Of a stretch of DNA of 64,000 nucleotides, positions 18,836-27,652 are shown in pieces. Source of the stretch: Saliniramus fredricksonii (GTDB taxonomy: Bacteria > Pseudomonadota > Alphaproteobacteria > Rhizobiales > Beijerinckiaceae); the NCBI RefSeq assembly GCF_900094735.1, contig NZ_FMBM01000002.1, forward strand, positions 496,001 through 560,000, given 5' to 3'. A model generated the notes under the pieces. The model made no database searches, was not told the origin of the DNA, and was given only the letters and a program-made list of their open reading frames with translations. The stretch's first letter is position 1; each line of letters starts with the position of its first letter. The translations under genes and the position numbers were made by a program.

Positions 18836-19876
18836 TCAGGAGACCTTGCCGCGCACCTTCAGGAAGCGCATGGCGCGCTCTGAAAGCTCGGCGGTGAGGC
18901 CGTCGTAGTTTGCGAGATCCTGTTCGATCTGCTTTGCCGGAATGCCAAGCCGCGAGGCGCGTATGGCGAGAACATCCTTGAAGCCATCCTTGCTCAGCCC
19001 CATCGCCTTGCAGGCGACGGCGATGCCGCTGGCTTCCTTCTGGAGCAGGGCCCGCAATGCCTGGGTGTTTGGAATATCACTGAACGTGCTGACGACCTGG
19101 GCGAGGTCGAAGGCGCGATCATCCTTGCATAAGAGGGAGACCACATCGTCGATCTCGCGCTTGCCTTCCTTGAGATCGGCGATCAGCAGCCGCACTTCGA
19201 GGCGCCGCTCACGGGCCTTGCGGGCGAATTGCTTGTTCTTGCTGGCGTCAATGACTTCGGTCTCGACCTCGGGTGTGTGCGTCAGGCTCATCTGGGCGGC
19301 GATCTGCAGAACGCGCCGCGCCTGTGTCGCGGGCAGACCATCAGAGCGCTCGGCGAGGTTGCGCGCGACCTGCGTGTCGCCGTCGCTGCGGCTGATCAGC
19401 GTATCGAGGCCGCGATCCGAAAATGTGGCGCCCTCATTGCCCGATACGGTACGCAAAACCTTGCGATCGCCGCGCTCGACGAGGACATCGGTAACGGTTT
19501 CCGACAGGCTGGCGCGCTCGGCGATCGCGGCGAGATGGGCCTGCGAATGGCTCACCGCGATGGCGGCCAGATCGTCGTCGCTGAGGACGGGCGAGAGGCG
19601 CAGAACCAATTGCGCGACCGATGCCTCGTCGTCGGTTGCCAGACGCTTCGCGATCGGGTTGGGCAATTGCGGCTCTGCCGCGACGCGCTCGGCATAGGCC
19701 GCGCGATCGTCGGAACCCATGGCGTCGAGGGAGCGCCGGGCGATATCGCTGTAATGCTCGGTCGCCGCCGCGCTGGCGTCCTCGTCAACCAGGAAGAGAT
19801 CCGTTACTGCGTTCAACAATGTACGGCGGCCCTCGGAGGAGGTATCCGCAGACATTTCCGACAACCGTTCGAGCAT
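18836..19876 (-). CDS. DUF2336 domain protein
   Basis: A 346-residue, mainly helical cytoplasmic protein. The segment VTDLFLVDEDASAAATEHYSDIARRSLDAM followed by PNPIAKRLATDDEASVAQLVLRLSPVLSDDDLAAIA matches the DUF2336 pattern of HEAT-like helical repeats common in alphaproteobacteria. No catalytic motif is visible. A GAGGCC site precedes the ATG. Its function is unknown; a second, divergent DUF2336 gene lies at 42111-43325. It converges with the asparaginase gene and lies 99 bp away from pcp on the same strand. Confidence 0.8.
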   Translation of the reverse strand: MLERLSEMSADTSSEGRRTLLNAVTDLFLVDEDASAAATEHYSDIARRSLDAMGSDDRAAYAERVAAEPQLPNPIAKRLATDDEASVAQLVLRLSPVLSDDDLAAIAVSHSQAHLAAIAERASLSETVTDVLVERGDRKVLRTVSGNEGATFSDRGLDTLISRSDGDTQVARNLAERSDGLPATQARRVLQIAAQMSLTHTPEVETEVIDASKNKQFARKARERRLEVRLLIADLKEGKREIDDVVSLLCKDDRAFDLAQVVSTFSDIPNTQALRALLQKEASGIAVACKAMGLSKDGFKDVLAIRASRLGIPAKQIEQDLANYDGLTAELSERAMRFLKVRGKVS

Positions 19877-19975
19877 GATGGCCTCAATTTCGTTTGCTCG
19901 AACATAACTGCCATAAATTGCTTCACACGGGGTTAATCTCGACGCTCAAACCTCTTTGAAAGAGTAATTAGTAAC

Positions 19976-20650
19976 TCATATATTACGTGAATACGCGATA
20001 CGCATCAATAAATAAATACAATCATTTATTGCGCCCTCCAATTCCCGCTCCGAAGGACGTCTCTTGCATCGTCTCGATTTGTCGCAGGCCCTGCGGCGCT
20101 GCGTCATGTCACGCGGAAAGGGAATATGGATGAACACGACATGCGCCGCACGTGCCGCGCCGCAGGCGCTCAGGGTCGAGTAATAGGCGGCATTGCACAG
20201 ATAGCGCCCGGCGTCACGCGAGATCGCGGCGCGCAGGCCGCGCCGGCGCATGGCGCGCACCATTGCCGCAATCGGCGCTTGTGTACGACGGATCAGACGG
20301 GGATCCTTCCGGTCGAGCCGAAGGCTTGCATCCCCCACACCTCCGCCCGCATCGGGAAACAGGCGCGACACCCGGTTTCGGGCCTGACGCTCCGGTGTGA
20401 TCGCGTCGCGTTTCGGTGCAACACCGAGGAGCAGCACCGCATCCGGATCACTCTCGCGCAGAGCCGGCAGCAGTTGCGTCTCGAGGGCGCTGTAGCGGGT
20501 ATCGAGAATGCGCAGATCGACCTGCCAGCCGAGGCGGCGCCAGCGTGGATTCGCGGCGGCTGCGCGCGCCACGCGCTCGGATGGATTGCGCGGAACCCGG
20601 GGAAAGGGGCCGAAACCGGTGATCAGCAGGCGGGGCATGGGGACGCTCAC
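19976..20650 (-). CDS. pcp: Pyroglutamyl-peptidase I family cysteine peptidase
   Basis: C15-family peptidase removing N-terminal pyroglutamate, 224 residues. The N-terminus LLITGFGPFPRVPRNPSE is diagnostic; the catalytic glutamate lies in ITPERQARN, the cysteine in RDAGRYLCNAAYY and the histidine in VVFIHIPFP. The GTG start overlaps the meaB stop (GTGA), so it is translated with meaB. The last about 18 codons are unusually AT-rich, with rare codons such as TTA and ATA and an inverted repeat (CAATAAAT...ATTTATTG, 20006-20031), so the C-terminal tail may have been altered by a frameshift or junction. Confidence 0.82.
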   Translation of the reverse strand: MSVPMPRLLITGFGPFPRVPRNPSERVARAAAANPRWRRLGWQVDLRILDTRYSALETQLLPALRESDPDAVLLLGVAPKRDAITPERQARNRVSRLFPDAGGGVGDASLRLDRKDPRLIRRTQAPIAAMVRAMRRRGLRAAISRDAGRYLCNAAYYSTLSACGAARAAHVVFIHIPFPRDMTQRRRACDKSRRCKRRPSERELEGAINDCIYLLMRIAYSRNI

Positions 20651-21663
20651 AAACCGAGAATGCCAGCGATCTCGTCGGCGGCGCTGGTCGCGGGGAGCGC
20701 GCCGCGACGCACCTCGTCTTCCAGCGCACGAATGCGCGCGCGCAGATCGGCATCACCGTGCAGCCGGCGATGAATGCGTTCCTCGATCATGGCCCACATC
20801 CATTTGATGTCCTGCCCGCGCCGGCGCGCGCTGATCTCGCCCCTGGCTTCGAGCCGCGCATGGTGATCGCAGACATGCGCCCAGAGCGTATCGAGCCCGT
20901 CGCCCGTCAGCCCCGATATGGTGATCACCGGCGGGCTCCAAAGCGGCGAGGCCGGGGCGAGGATATGCAGGGCCGCGCGGTAATCCACTGCTGCGGCGCG
21001 GGCGCGCGTTGCGCCCTCGCCATCGGCCTTGTTGACGGCGATCATGTCGGCCAGCTCGATGATGCCTTTCTTGATCCCCTGCAATTCGTCACCGGCGCCA
21101 GGCAGCATCAGCACGAGGAAGAAATCGGTGAGATCGGCCACCGCCGTCTCGGACTGGCCGACGCCGACGGTCTCGACGAGAATCACGTCGAACCCGGCTG
21201 CTTCGCAGAGCAGCATGGTTTCGCGCGTCTTCGCCGCCACGCCGCCCAATGTGCCGGAGGCGGGGGAGGGGCGGATATAGGCGTTCTCGTCAACGGCGAG
21301 CCGCGCCATGCGGGTCTTGTCACCGAGGATCGAGCCGCCGGTGCGTGTCGAACTCGGATCGACCGCGAGCACGGCCACGCGCTTGCCCTGCGCCGTGAGC
21401 ATGGAGCCGAGCGTGTCGATCGTCGTGGATTTGCCCACGCCCGGAACCCCGGTAATGCCGACCCGCAGGGCATTTCCCGTCTCGGGCAGAACCTCCTCCA
21501 GAAGCTGGCGCGCCGCATCGCGCCGATCCTGCCGGCGCGATTCGACCAGCGTGATGGCGCGCGCCAAAGCCGCGCGCTCGCCGGCGATCAGGCGCGCGCG
21601 CAGATCGGCGATGTCGATGGCGGGGGGCGTGTTGCGACCGGGGGATGGATGGGGAGAGGACAT
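20647..21663 (-). CDS. meaB: Methylmalonyl-CoA mutase-associated GTPase MeaB/ArgK
   Basis: A 338-residue G3E-type GTPase. The P-loop is GVPGVGKSTT, with DPSSTRTGGSILGDKTRM after it, VILVETVGVGQSE as the Walker B region and MIAVNKADGEG as the base-recognition motif, in the MeaB arrangement. MeaB loads and protects the B12-dependent methylmalonyl-CoA mutase (or ethylmalonyl-CoA mutase). Neither mutase gene is in this window. It begins with ATG at 21663 and its stop overlaps pcp. Confidence 0.9.
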   Translation of the reverse strand: MSSPHPSPGRNTPPAIDIADLRARLIAGERAALARAITLVESRRQDRRDAARQLLEEVLPETGNALRVGITGVPGVGKSTTIDTLGSMLTAQGKRVAVLAVDPSSTRTGGSILGDKTRMARLAVDENAYIRPSPASGTLGGVAAKTRETMLLCEAAGFDVILVETVGVGQSETAVADLTDFFLVLMLPGAGDELQGIKKGIIELADMIAVNKADGEGATRARAAAVDYRAALHILAPASPLWSPPVITISGLTGDGLDTLWAHVCDHHARLEARGEISARRRGQDIKWMWAMIEERIHRRLHGDADLRARIRALEDEVRRGALPATSAADEIAGILGL

Positions 21664-21909
21664 GAAACCCGTATTGACTCCTGATCTGATCGGCCTGCGT
21701 CAGCGGCAGGGCTGCGCGCGCGGCAACGCCCGCGAATCCGTGGCGCGAGAGTAGCGCCGGGGTCAGGCCGGGGCCAGTGTGAATTGCCCTTGCAGGTGCC
21801 CGAGCGCGGAATAAGGCGCAGCCGGCATGCTCCAGCTTGCTTACATTTATCAACCATTCCTTCACCACGATTTGGGTAAACCGAGTCCATAAAAGGGAGA
21901 AAACGCCGC

Positions 21910-23310
21910 ATGTTCGCCAGAAAAATCGTGTCGATGGCCCCTGCTTCCGGTCAGGAAGCGCAGGGCAATGTCGAATCCGCCATCTGTGAAGCCCTGCAGG
22001 CGCTTGCGCGCGGCGAGGCGCCCGATACGTCCGCACTGCCGGCGCAGGTGGTCACGCATCTCAACGCGCTGGCTTCGGAAATCCGCGTACGCGACGCACG
22101 GGAACTGGAGAACACAGTCGCTTTCTCCATGCAGGCGAGTGAATCCATGACGGCGATCGCCCGCGCCACCGGCGAGGTGCGCGCGGTCGATCGCGATGCA
22201 CAGGCCATGTCCGCCGCCGTCGAGCAGCTCGATGCCTCGATTCGCGAGATCAACGGCTTCGCCGCGCGCTCCATCGAAGCGCTCGACAATTGCGTGAGCG
22301 AGGCGTCGGGCGGATTGGAGGCGGTGCGCACGGCGCGGCGGGAGACCCGCAGCATCGGCGAGGCCTTCGCCACCATCGACGAGCGCGTGCGCGCGCTGGA
22401 GAACGCCGCGCAGCAGATCACGCAGATCGTCGATACCATCGCAGCCATTGCCGGGCAGACCAATCTGCTCGCTCTCAACGCCACGATCGAGGCGGCGCGC
22501 GCGGGTGAAGCGGGGCGCGGTTTCGCCGTCGTCGCGGGTGAGGTCAAGAATCTCTCCGGCCAGACGGCACGCGCCACGGAGGATATCCGGGCGCGGATCG
22601 ACAATCTGCAAAGCGAGGTCACCGCCATACGCGGTGCGGTGGAGCACGCCACCGAATCCGTCTCCGCCGGCGTTGGCGCCGCCGATCAGGCAGAGCATTC
22701 CGTGGAGGCGACGGCCGGGGAGGTGTCGCAGAGCCACGGGCTGGTCGGGGAGATCGCCCGCGCCATCGCCGAGCAGTCATCGGCCACGGCGGAACTCGCG
22801 CAGGGCGTGATGCGAATCGCCTCCGATGCCCGCCAGGCACGCGAGCGGACGGAGGCGGTCGTCGCCGCCGCCGCCGGTTCCGAGGCGGTGATCGGGTCCA
22901 GTCTCCAGGAACTCGGCAAGCGGGCTATCCCCGATTACGTGCTGCATTGCGCCAAATCCGATCATCTGATCTGGAAAAAACGCCTCGCCGGCATGCTGGT
23001 GGGGGTCGCGCAGCTCGAGGAATCGGAATTGTCCGATCACAAGGCCTGCCGTCTCGGCAAATGGTACGAGGCTGCGCGCGCCGATTACAGCCGTTATCCG
23101 GCTTTCGTCGCGCTCGAGGCACCGCATGCCCGCGTGCACGATGCGGGCAAGCGCGCAGCACGGGCCTTCAATGCCGGTGATCTCGCCGCCGCCGAATTGG
23201 CGTTTCGCGAACTGGAAGAGGCCTCCGGCGCCGTCATCTCGGCTCTGGATGATCTCATCGCTCAGACAAGCGCGGCGCCGGGGCGCGGACATGCGGCAAT
23301 GATTGCCTGA
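21910..23310 (+). CDS. Soluble methyl-accepting chemotaxis protein with C-terminal CZB zinc domain
   Basis: A 466-residue chemoreceptor without membrane helices or an obvious N-terminal ligand domain. The signalling hairpin tip is at about 182-210 ([20 protein letters not shown] then GRGFAVVA). The last 120 residues form a chemoreceptor zinc-binding (CZB) domain; from the family pattern the ligands should be H352 (DHLIWKKRL), C380 (KACRLGKWY), H406 and H410 (EAPHARVHD). CZB receptors sense zinc or hypochlorous acid through the reactive cysteine in characterised homologues. AGGGAG precedes the ATG. No other che genes are adjacent, so it must work with chemotaxis or a diguanylate-cyclase pathway encoded elsewhere. 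Confidence 0.9.
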   Translation: MFARKIVSMAPASGQEAQGNVESAICEALQALARGEAPDTSALPAQVVTHLNALASEIRVRDARELENTVAFSMQASESMTAIARATGEVRAVDRDAQAMSAAVEQLDASIREINGFAARSIEALDNCVSEASGGLEAVRTARRETRSIGEAFATIDERVRALENAAQQITQIVDTIAAIAGQTNLLALNATIEAARAGEAGRGFAVVAGEVKNLSGQTARATEDIRARIDNLQSEVTAIRGAVEHATESVSAGVGAADQAEHSVEATAGEVSQSHGLVGEIARAIAEQSSATAELAQGVMRIASDARQARERTEAVVAAAAGSEAVIGSSLQELGKRAIPDYVLHCAKSDHLIWKKRLAGMLVGVAQLEESELSDHKACRLGKWYEAARADYSRYPAFVALEAPHARVHDAGKRAARAFNAGDLAAAELAFRELEEASGAVISALDDLIAQTSAAPGRGHAAMIA

Positions 23311-23328
23311 CCGACGGATCTCTGCCGG

Positions 23329-23385
23329 GCGCCAAGATCTCTTGCGAGCGCCAAGATCTCTTGCGAGCGCCAGAATGTCTTGCGG
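23329..23385. repeat. Three tandem 19-bp repeats after the chemoreceptor gene
   Basis: Two identical 19-bp units (GCGCCAAGATCTCTTGCGA at 23329-23347 and 23348-23366) are followed by a diverged third (23367-23385). Each perfect unit contains the dyad CAAGA-TC-TCTTG. The array begins 18 bp after the chemoreceptor stop, in the 339-bp gap (23311-23649) that separates it from convergent rpsU. There is no T-run after it, so it is not a classic terminator. It could be a repeated protein-binding site or a transcript-stabilising structure. Confidence 0.8.
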
Positions 23386-23481
23386 GGATCATGCATGCAC
23401 GCGCGGCATCATGCGGCGCGCGCTCCCCCCTGCGGGCCGATGACTCGCAGCCATGTCACGGAACACGAATCACGGAAAACG

Positions 23482-23514
23482 AAAAAACCTCCTGCCCGTT
23501 CTCGGGAGGAGGTT
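23482..23514 (-). terminator. Intrinsic terminator of rpsU
   Basis: On the minus strand a hairpin with arms AACCTCCTCCCG and CGGGCAGGAGGTT (one bulged base, AGAA loop) is followed directly by a T-tract (TTTTTT). It lies about 135 bp beyond the rpsU stop, so the transcript has a longish 3' untranslated part. Confidence 0.8.
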
Positions 23515-23649
23515 GTTCTCGGTATTGCGCAGACGCTCCCGGGTATCCGGGGCCTGCTTCAATCACAGCGCTCAAGCGACACGCCCCGTCTAAGGTCGCG
23601 CTGTCAGGCGCAGTCCATGCTCAGCGAATGCCGGATCGGTTGCCGATAT

Positions 23650-23877
23650 TCAGCGCGCCTTGCCCTTGCTCGGCAAAAGGCCCTCGCGCTGCATGCGCTT
23701 GCGGATCAGCTTGCGGGCGCGGCGGACGGCTTCCGCCTTCTCGCGGGCGCGCTTCTCGGAGGGCTTTTCGTAATGACCGCGCAGCTTCATCTCGCGAAAG
23801 ATGCCTTCGCGCTGCATCTTCTTCTTAAGAGCGCGGAGAGCCTGGTCGACATTGTTGTCACGAACGAGAACCTGCAC
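23650..23877 (-). CDS. rpsU: 30S ribosomal protein S21
   Basis: A 75-residue small ribosomal protein. It starts [20 protein letters not shown] and continues [20 protein letters not shown], the well-conserved S21 sequence, ending in a lysine/arginine-rich tail. The start codon is GTG, preceded by AAGGAAGG; the longer upstream frame is not coding. A dyad (CTGCGC-N6-GCGCAG, 23904-23921) lies in the leader just upstream of the ribosome-binding site and could form a hairpin. The 392-bp interval 23878-24269 between rpsU and divergent ruvB holds no other gene I can support. Confidence 0.93.
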   Translation of the reverse strand: MQVLVRDNNVDQALRALKKKMQREGIFREMKLRGHYEKPSEKRAREKAEAVRRARKLIRKRMQREGLLPSKGKAR

Positions 23878-24269
23878 GCGAAAACCTTCCTTGCTGTGAT
23901 CGACTGCGCCTGTCAGCGCAGGATGGAATCGGAATACGGAAAGACACGGCGTCCGATCACTCGGACACCTGTCGGTTGGCGAAGCACATAGCAGACGCGC
24001 CGATGCTTGTCCACACATCGACGCGTTTCCTCAACTACGGATGATCGCGTCGCGCCCGCGCGCGAGGGAGCATGGCGCAGAACCCCGTGCAATGCCGGCT
24101 TTGCAAGGCTTTTGCCCGCGCCGCGACCCCGCCAAAACGGCGGCTCATGGATTTCCGGATGCGTCGCGTGCGCCTTCATCCTATACAGGCCGGACATTCC
24201 CGTTCGCGAATCGGCGATTCGGGCAGAAAGCTGCCACAGGGCGATAGCGGGGCGAGGAGCATCAGCGCG

Positions 24270-25340
24270 GTGACGATTCCGGAGGGGAGCAAGGGAATTC
24301 TGGCGCCCGAGAGCCGCGAGGATGATATCGATGCCTCGCTGCGCCCGCTCGCCCTGTCCGATTTCACCGGCCAGAAGGCCGCGCGCGCCAATCTCCAGGT
24401 GTTCATCGGCGCGGCGAAGGCGCGCGGCGAGGCGCTTGATCATGTGCTCTTCGTCGGGCCCCCTGGGCTGGGCAAGACCACGCTGGCGCAGATCGTGGCG
24501 CGCGAACTCGGTGCGAATTTCCGCTCGACCTCCGGCCCCGTCATCGCGAAGGCCGGCGATCTCGCTGCGCAGCTGACCAATCTGGAAGAGCGCGACGTGC
24601 TCTTCATCGACGAGATCCACCGCCTCAATCCCGCCGTGGAGGAAATCCTTTATCCTGCCATGGAGGATTTTCAGCTCGATCTCGTCATCGGCGAGGGGCC
24701 GGCGGCGCGTTCGGTGAAGATCGAATTGCCGAAATTCACCCTCGTCGGCGCCACCACCCGCGCCGGCCTGCTGACGACGCCTTTGCGCGACCGGTTCGGC
24801 ATCCCGGTACGGCTCGAATTCTATACGACCGACGAACTCGAACTCATCGTCAAGCGTGGCGCGCGGGTCCTGAAGATCGGCATGAGCGATGACGGCGCCA
24901 ACGAAATCGCCAAACGCGCCCGCGGCACGCCCCGCATCGCCGGGCGGCTTTTGCGCCGGGTGCGCGATTTCGCCATCGTCGAGGGGCTCGACACGGTGTC
25001 CCGCGCGCTGGCCGACAAGGCGCTGCGGCTGCTCGATGTCGATTCCGCAGGCCTCGACATCATGGACCGCAAGTATCTCATCATGGTCGCCGAGAGCTTT
25101 TCCGGCGGGCCGGTGGGCATCGAAACCATCGCAGCCGCCCTGTCCGAACCGCGCGACGCGATCGAGGAGATCATCGAACCCTTCCTGATCCAGAAGGGCT
25201 TCGTCCAGCGCACCCCGCGCGGACGTATCCTCACGCCGCATGCCTTCCGCCATCTTGGCCTGCCCGAGCCGCAACGCGGGCCGGAATCGGGAGTCCAGCC
25301 CGGTCTGTTCGATCCCGGTTCATCGCAGGGGCAGGGCTGA
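24270..25340 (+). CDS. ruvB: Holliday junction branch-migration ATPase RuvB
   Basis: Hexameric AAA+ motor that with RuvA moves Holliday junctions; 356 residues from the chosen GTG. It shows [12 protein letters not shown], Walker [14 protein letters not shown], Walker [17 protein letters not shown], sensor region [21 protein letters not shown] and the C-terminal RuvB domain ending in [26 protein letters not shown] precedes the GTG at 24270, and the upstream 66 in-frame codons look non-conserved. No ruvA or ruvC lies next to it, although these usually form a cluster in this order. No LexA-type GTTC-N7-GTTC box is evident. A dyad CGAATC-GGC-GATTCG lies at 24207-24221. Confidence 0.93.
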   Translation: MTIPEGSKGILAPESREDDIDASLRPLALSDFTGQKAARANLQVFIGAAKARGEALDHVLFVGPPGLGKTTLAQIVARELGANFRSTSGPVIAKAGDLAAQLTNLEERDVLFIDEIHRLNPAVEEILYPAMEDFQLDLVIGEGPAARSVKIELPKFTLVGATTRAGLLTTPLRDRFGIPVRLEFYTTDELELIVKRGARVLKIGMSDDGANEIAKRARGTPRIAGRLLRRVRDFAIVEGLDTVSRALADKALRLLDVDSAGLDIMDRKYLIMVAESFSGGPVGIETIAAALSEPRDAIEEIIEPFLIQKGFVQRTPRGRILTPHAFRHLGLPEPQRGPESGVQPGLFDPGSSQGQG

Positions 25341-25423
25341 GTGCGCGACATTTTTGACACGCCTGATCCGAAAGCGCGTGAAGGCCATGCAAGGGGCGCA
25401 TGACGGATCTGCCTGTCACGCCC

Positions 25424-25452
25424 TTGCGAAACTGTGATGCCCGCCATATTTT
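25424..25452 (+). promoter_or_regulatory. Candidate promoter of the MmgR-like sRNA
   Basis: TTGCGA at 25424-25429 and TATTTT at 25447-25452 are separated by 17 bp, a good sigma-70 layout. They place a transcription start near 25459, just before the first hairpin of the predicted small RNA. Confidence 0.5.
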
Positions 25453-25458
25453 GTGCAG

Positions 25459-25546
25459 TGCAACAGACGACGTTCTCGTTGTTGCATGCCCTCCTTGGGC
25501 GTTTCCTCCCTAGACTTGGGCCGCTCTCCGGAGCGGCCCTTTTTTT
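25459..25546 (+). ncRNA. mmgR: Candidate MmgR/alpha-r8-family small RNA
   Basis: The interval between ruvB and the DMT gene (25341-25639) has no gene but looks like a free-standing small RNA: a predicted promoter, a 5' hairpin (CAAC...GTTG, about 25460-25485), a single-stranded pyrimidine segment containing TTTCCTCCCT (25502-25511), and a strong terminator hairpin at the end. The decamer UUUCCUCCCU placed just before the terminator is the feature I associate with the rhizobial alpha-r8 family (MmgR, about 77 nt, linked to polyhydroxybutyrate granule control and probably Hfq-bound). The predicted length of about 88 nt agrees. The family assignment rests on motif and layout by eye, with no covariance search. 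Confidence 0.6.
25518..25546 (+). terminator. Intrinsic terminator ending the sRNA candidate
   Basis: A 9-bp perfect stem (GGGCCGCTC / GAGCGGCCC) with a TCCG loop, followed by seven T residues. It lies about 180 bp after ruvB and has its own upstream promoter candidate, so it more likely ends a separate short transcript than the ruvB message. Confidence 0.85.
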
Positions 25547-25639
25547 GTGCCTGAGCCTGCATAGCCGATTGCGCATGAATCCTTGCTATGCCTGTGCGAC
25601 GAAGGGTTATGATCAGATAAACGTCATTCAGGTCCCCGC

Positions 25640-26524
25640 ATGTCAGCCCCGATCCCCGAACCCGGCCCCGATGCCGTCCTGCGGCGCGCCGTGATCGAGG
25701 CGCTGATCGGTGTTGCCATTCTTTCGGCCATGGATGCGCTGGTGAAGGGATTGGCCGGGCATCTCCCCGTCATCGCTGTCACCTTCCTGCGTTTCGCCTT
25801 CGGCGCCGTCGCGGCGCTGGCCGTGGCCGGGATCACGCGTCCGGGCTGGCCGAGTGCCGAAACCATGCGCGTCAACGGCTTTCGCGCGTTGCTGATCGTC
25901 TTCACCGCCCTGTGCTTCTTCTATGCGCTGAGCGTGCTGCCGCTGGCGGAAACGCTGGCGCTCGCCTTTCTCGCCCCCGTCTTCATGGCCTTGTTCGGGG
26001 CGGTCCTGCTGCGCGAGATCATCACCCGCCGGGTGGTGATCGCGCTGGCAGCCGGTTTCAGTGGGATGCTGATCATCGTCTTCGGCAAGGCGGAGACCGG
26101 GACGCTCGGACCGCAGGCCATGCTCGGCGCGATCGCGGCGCTCGCCTCGGCAGTGACCTATGCCCTCGCCATGGTGCTTCTGCGGGCCCGCGCCACGCGC
26201 GATTCGCTCGTCGTGATCGTGACGCTGCATAATCTGTTGCCGGCGATCATTCTCGTCTTCCCGGCTCTCATCGTCTGGACGGCGCCGACGGCGTTGCAAT
26301 GGGGCTGGGCGGCCTTGCTGGGAAGCCTCGGCGTGGCCGGCCACCTGCTGCTCGCGAGCGCCTTCAAGCGCGCGGAGACCGGGCGGATCGCGCCGCTCGA
26401 TTATACCTCGCTGATCTGGGCGGTGTTGTTCGGCTATGTCTTCTTCGACGAGATGCCGACGCTGTTCACTTTCGCCGGCGCGGGGCTGATCATTCTCGGC
26501 GCCCTCAACGCCTCGCGGCGATGA
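25640..26524 (+). CDS. DMT-superfamily (EamA) transporter
   Basis: A 294-residue inner-membrane protein with about ten helices in two EamA halves. Helix-rich segments include LIGVAILSAMDALVKGLAGH, FTALCFFYALSVLPLAETLA (a typical EamA signature), VTYALAMVLLRARATRDS, and the second-half LDYTSLIWAVLFGYVFFDEMPT. Members export amino acids, nucleobases, or other small metabolites; no substrate can be assigned. It has no strong ribosome-binding site, is monocistronic and converges with lrgB. Confidence 0.85.
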   Translation: MSAPIPEPGPDAVLRRAVIEALIGVAILSAMDALVKGLAGHLPVIAVTFLRFAFGAVAALAVAGITRPGWPSAETMRVNGFRALLIVFTALCFFYALSVLPLAETLALAFLAPVFMALFGAVLLREIITRRVVIALAAGFSGMLIIVFGKAETGTLGPQAMLGAIAALASAVTYALAMVLLRARATRDSLVVIVTLHNLLPAIILVFPALIVWTAPTALQWGWAALLGSLGVAGHLLLASAFKRAETGRIAPLDYTSLIWAVLFGYVFFDEMPTLFTFAGAGLIILGALNASRR

Positions 26525-26537
26525 GCAGCGCGATTGC

Positions 26538-27293
26538 TCAAAGAAAGTATGCCAGCAGCGGCAGGGCGAGGGCCGTGATCAGCCCGTTCAGCCCCATCGC
26601 GAGCCCCGCATAGGCGCCGGCGACCGGATGCACCTGGAAGGCCCGGGCGACGCCGATCCCGTGCGCCGCCGTCCCCACGGCGAAGCCGCGCGCGCGCCAG
26701 TTGCGCACGCCGATCAGATCGAGCGCCAGCGTGGCGAAGATCGCGCCGATCGCGCCGGTGAGGATCACCAGCACCGCCGTCAGCGAGGGGAGCCCGCCGA
26801 TCTGCTCGGAAACACCCATGGCGATCGGCGCCGTCACGGATTTGGGTGCGAGCGAGAGCAGCGTCTCGCGGCTCGCACCCAGCGCCCAGGCGAGGCCGAG
26901 CGCGCTCGCCACCGCCGTGGCCGAGCCGCAAAGCAGGGCCGTCATCAGCGGAACGGCGCGTCGCGCCAGCCGGGCGCCCTCGCGCCAGAGCGGCAGGGCG
27001 AGGCCGACCGTGGCGGTGCCGAGCAGGAAATGCACGAATTGCGCGCCGGCGAAATAGGTCTGGTAGGGAATGCCCGACACGGCGAGCAGCGCCACCAGCA
27101 GCACGACCGCGATCAGTACCGGATTGAGCAGGGGCGAGCCGGCGGCGCGCTTTTGCACGAAAAGCCCGAGCTGATAGGCGACGAGCGTCGCGGTGAGCCA
27201 CAGGAGCGGCTCGGTGGCGAGATAGACCCAGAGTTCCTGCAGGGCCGGGCCATTCTCGGGCGGGGGCAGATCTGCGCGTGTCTCGCCGTTCAT
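26538..27293 (-). CDS. lrgB: LrgB/CidB-family membrane protein
   Basis: A 251-residue inner-membrane protein with about seven helices. LAPKSVTAPIAMGVSEQIGG is the conserved LrgB core, followed by FAVGTAAHGIGVARAFQVHP near the end, which is also diagnostic. LrgAB/CidAB proteins are holin-like or metabolite-export systems; in plants and several bacteria the LrgB homologue moves glycolate or pyruvate. It overlaps lrgA by four bases (ATGA), so both halves are made together. Confidence 0.87.
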   Translation of the reverse strand: MNGETRADLPPPENGPALQELWVYLATEPLLWLTATLVAYQLGLFVQKRAAGSPLLNPVLIAVVLLVALLAVSGIPYQTYFAGAQFVHFLLGTATVGLALPLWREGARLARRAVPLMTALLCGSATAVASALGLAWALGASRETLLSLAPKSVTAPIAMGVSEQIGGLPSLTAVLVILTGAIGAIFATLALDLIGVRNWRARGFAVGTAAHGIGVARAFQVHPVAGAYAGLAMGLNGLITALALPLLAYFL

Positions 27294-27652
27294 GGCTGCT
27301 TGTCCTCCTGCCCGCGCTCCTGCGGCGAAAGCGCGTCATAGACCAGCGCCGTCACGACGATACCCGCAATGGTGCTGCCGATCAGCGCCACCAGGATGGG
27401 CAGCCATTCCGCCCGCAACAGACCCAGATGCAACGATACGCCGACCCCGGCGGGCACGAAGAGCAGGCCGAGATTGGCCAGAAGCCCGTCGACGAGGCTG
27501 CCCAGCTTCTCGGCCAGGGTCGGGCGCACGCTCATGGCGGCGACGAGCAGGACCATGCCGAGCACCGGTCCGGGCAGCGGCAGGCCGAACAGGCGGGTGA
27601 TGATCTCACCGGCGAGTTGAAAGATCAGGAGCCAGGTCGCGGCTTCGAGCAT
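27290..27652 (-). CDS. lrgA: LrgA/CidA-family holin-like protein
   Basis: A 120-residue membrane protein with four helices, containing LAGEIITRLFGLPLPGPVLGMVLL and LLFVPAGVGVSLHLG, the LrgA signatures. It is the first gene of the lrgAB pair, with GGAGA before the ATG. No LytSR two-component system is nearby, so its control is unknown. Confidence 0.87.
   Translation of the reverse strand: MLEAATWLLIFQLAGEIITRLFGLPLPGPVLGMVLLVAAMSVRPTLAEKLGSLVDGLLANLGLLFVPAGVGVSLHLGLLRAEWLPILVALIGSTIAGIVVTALVYDALSPQERGQEDKQP

Noticed and set aside
23329-23385. Reading the 19-bp repeat array as a CRISPR
   Set aside because: Units are directly abutting with no spacers, only three copies, and there are no cas genes.
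24018-24269. ruvA upstream of ruvB, and a LexA box
   Set aside because: The interval is too short for ruvA (about 200 codons), and no GTTC-N7-GTTC or GAAC-N7-GAAC was found.
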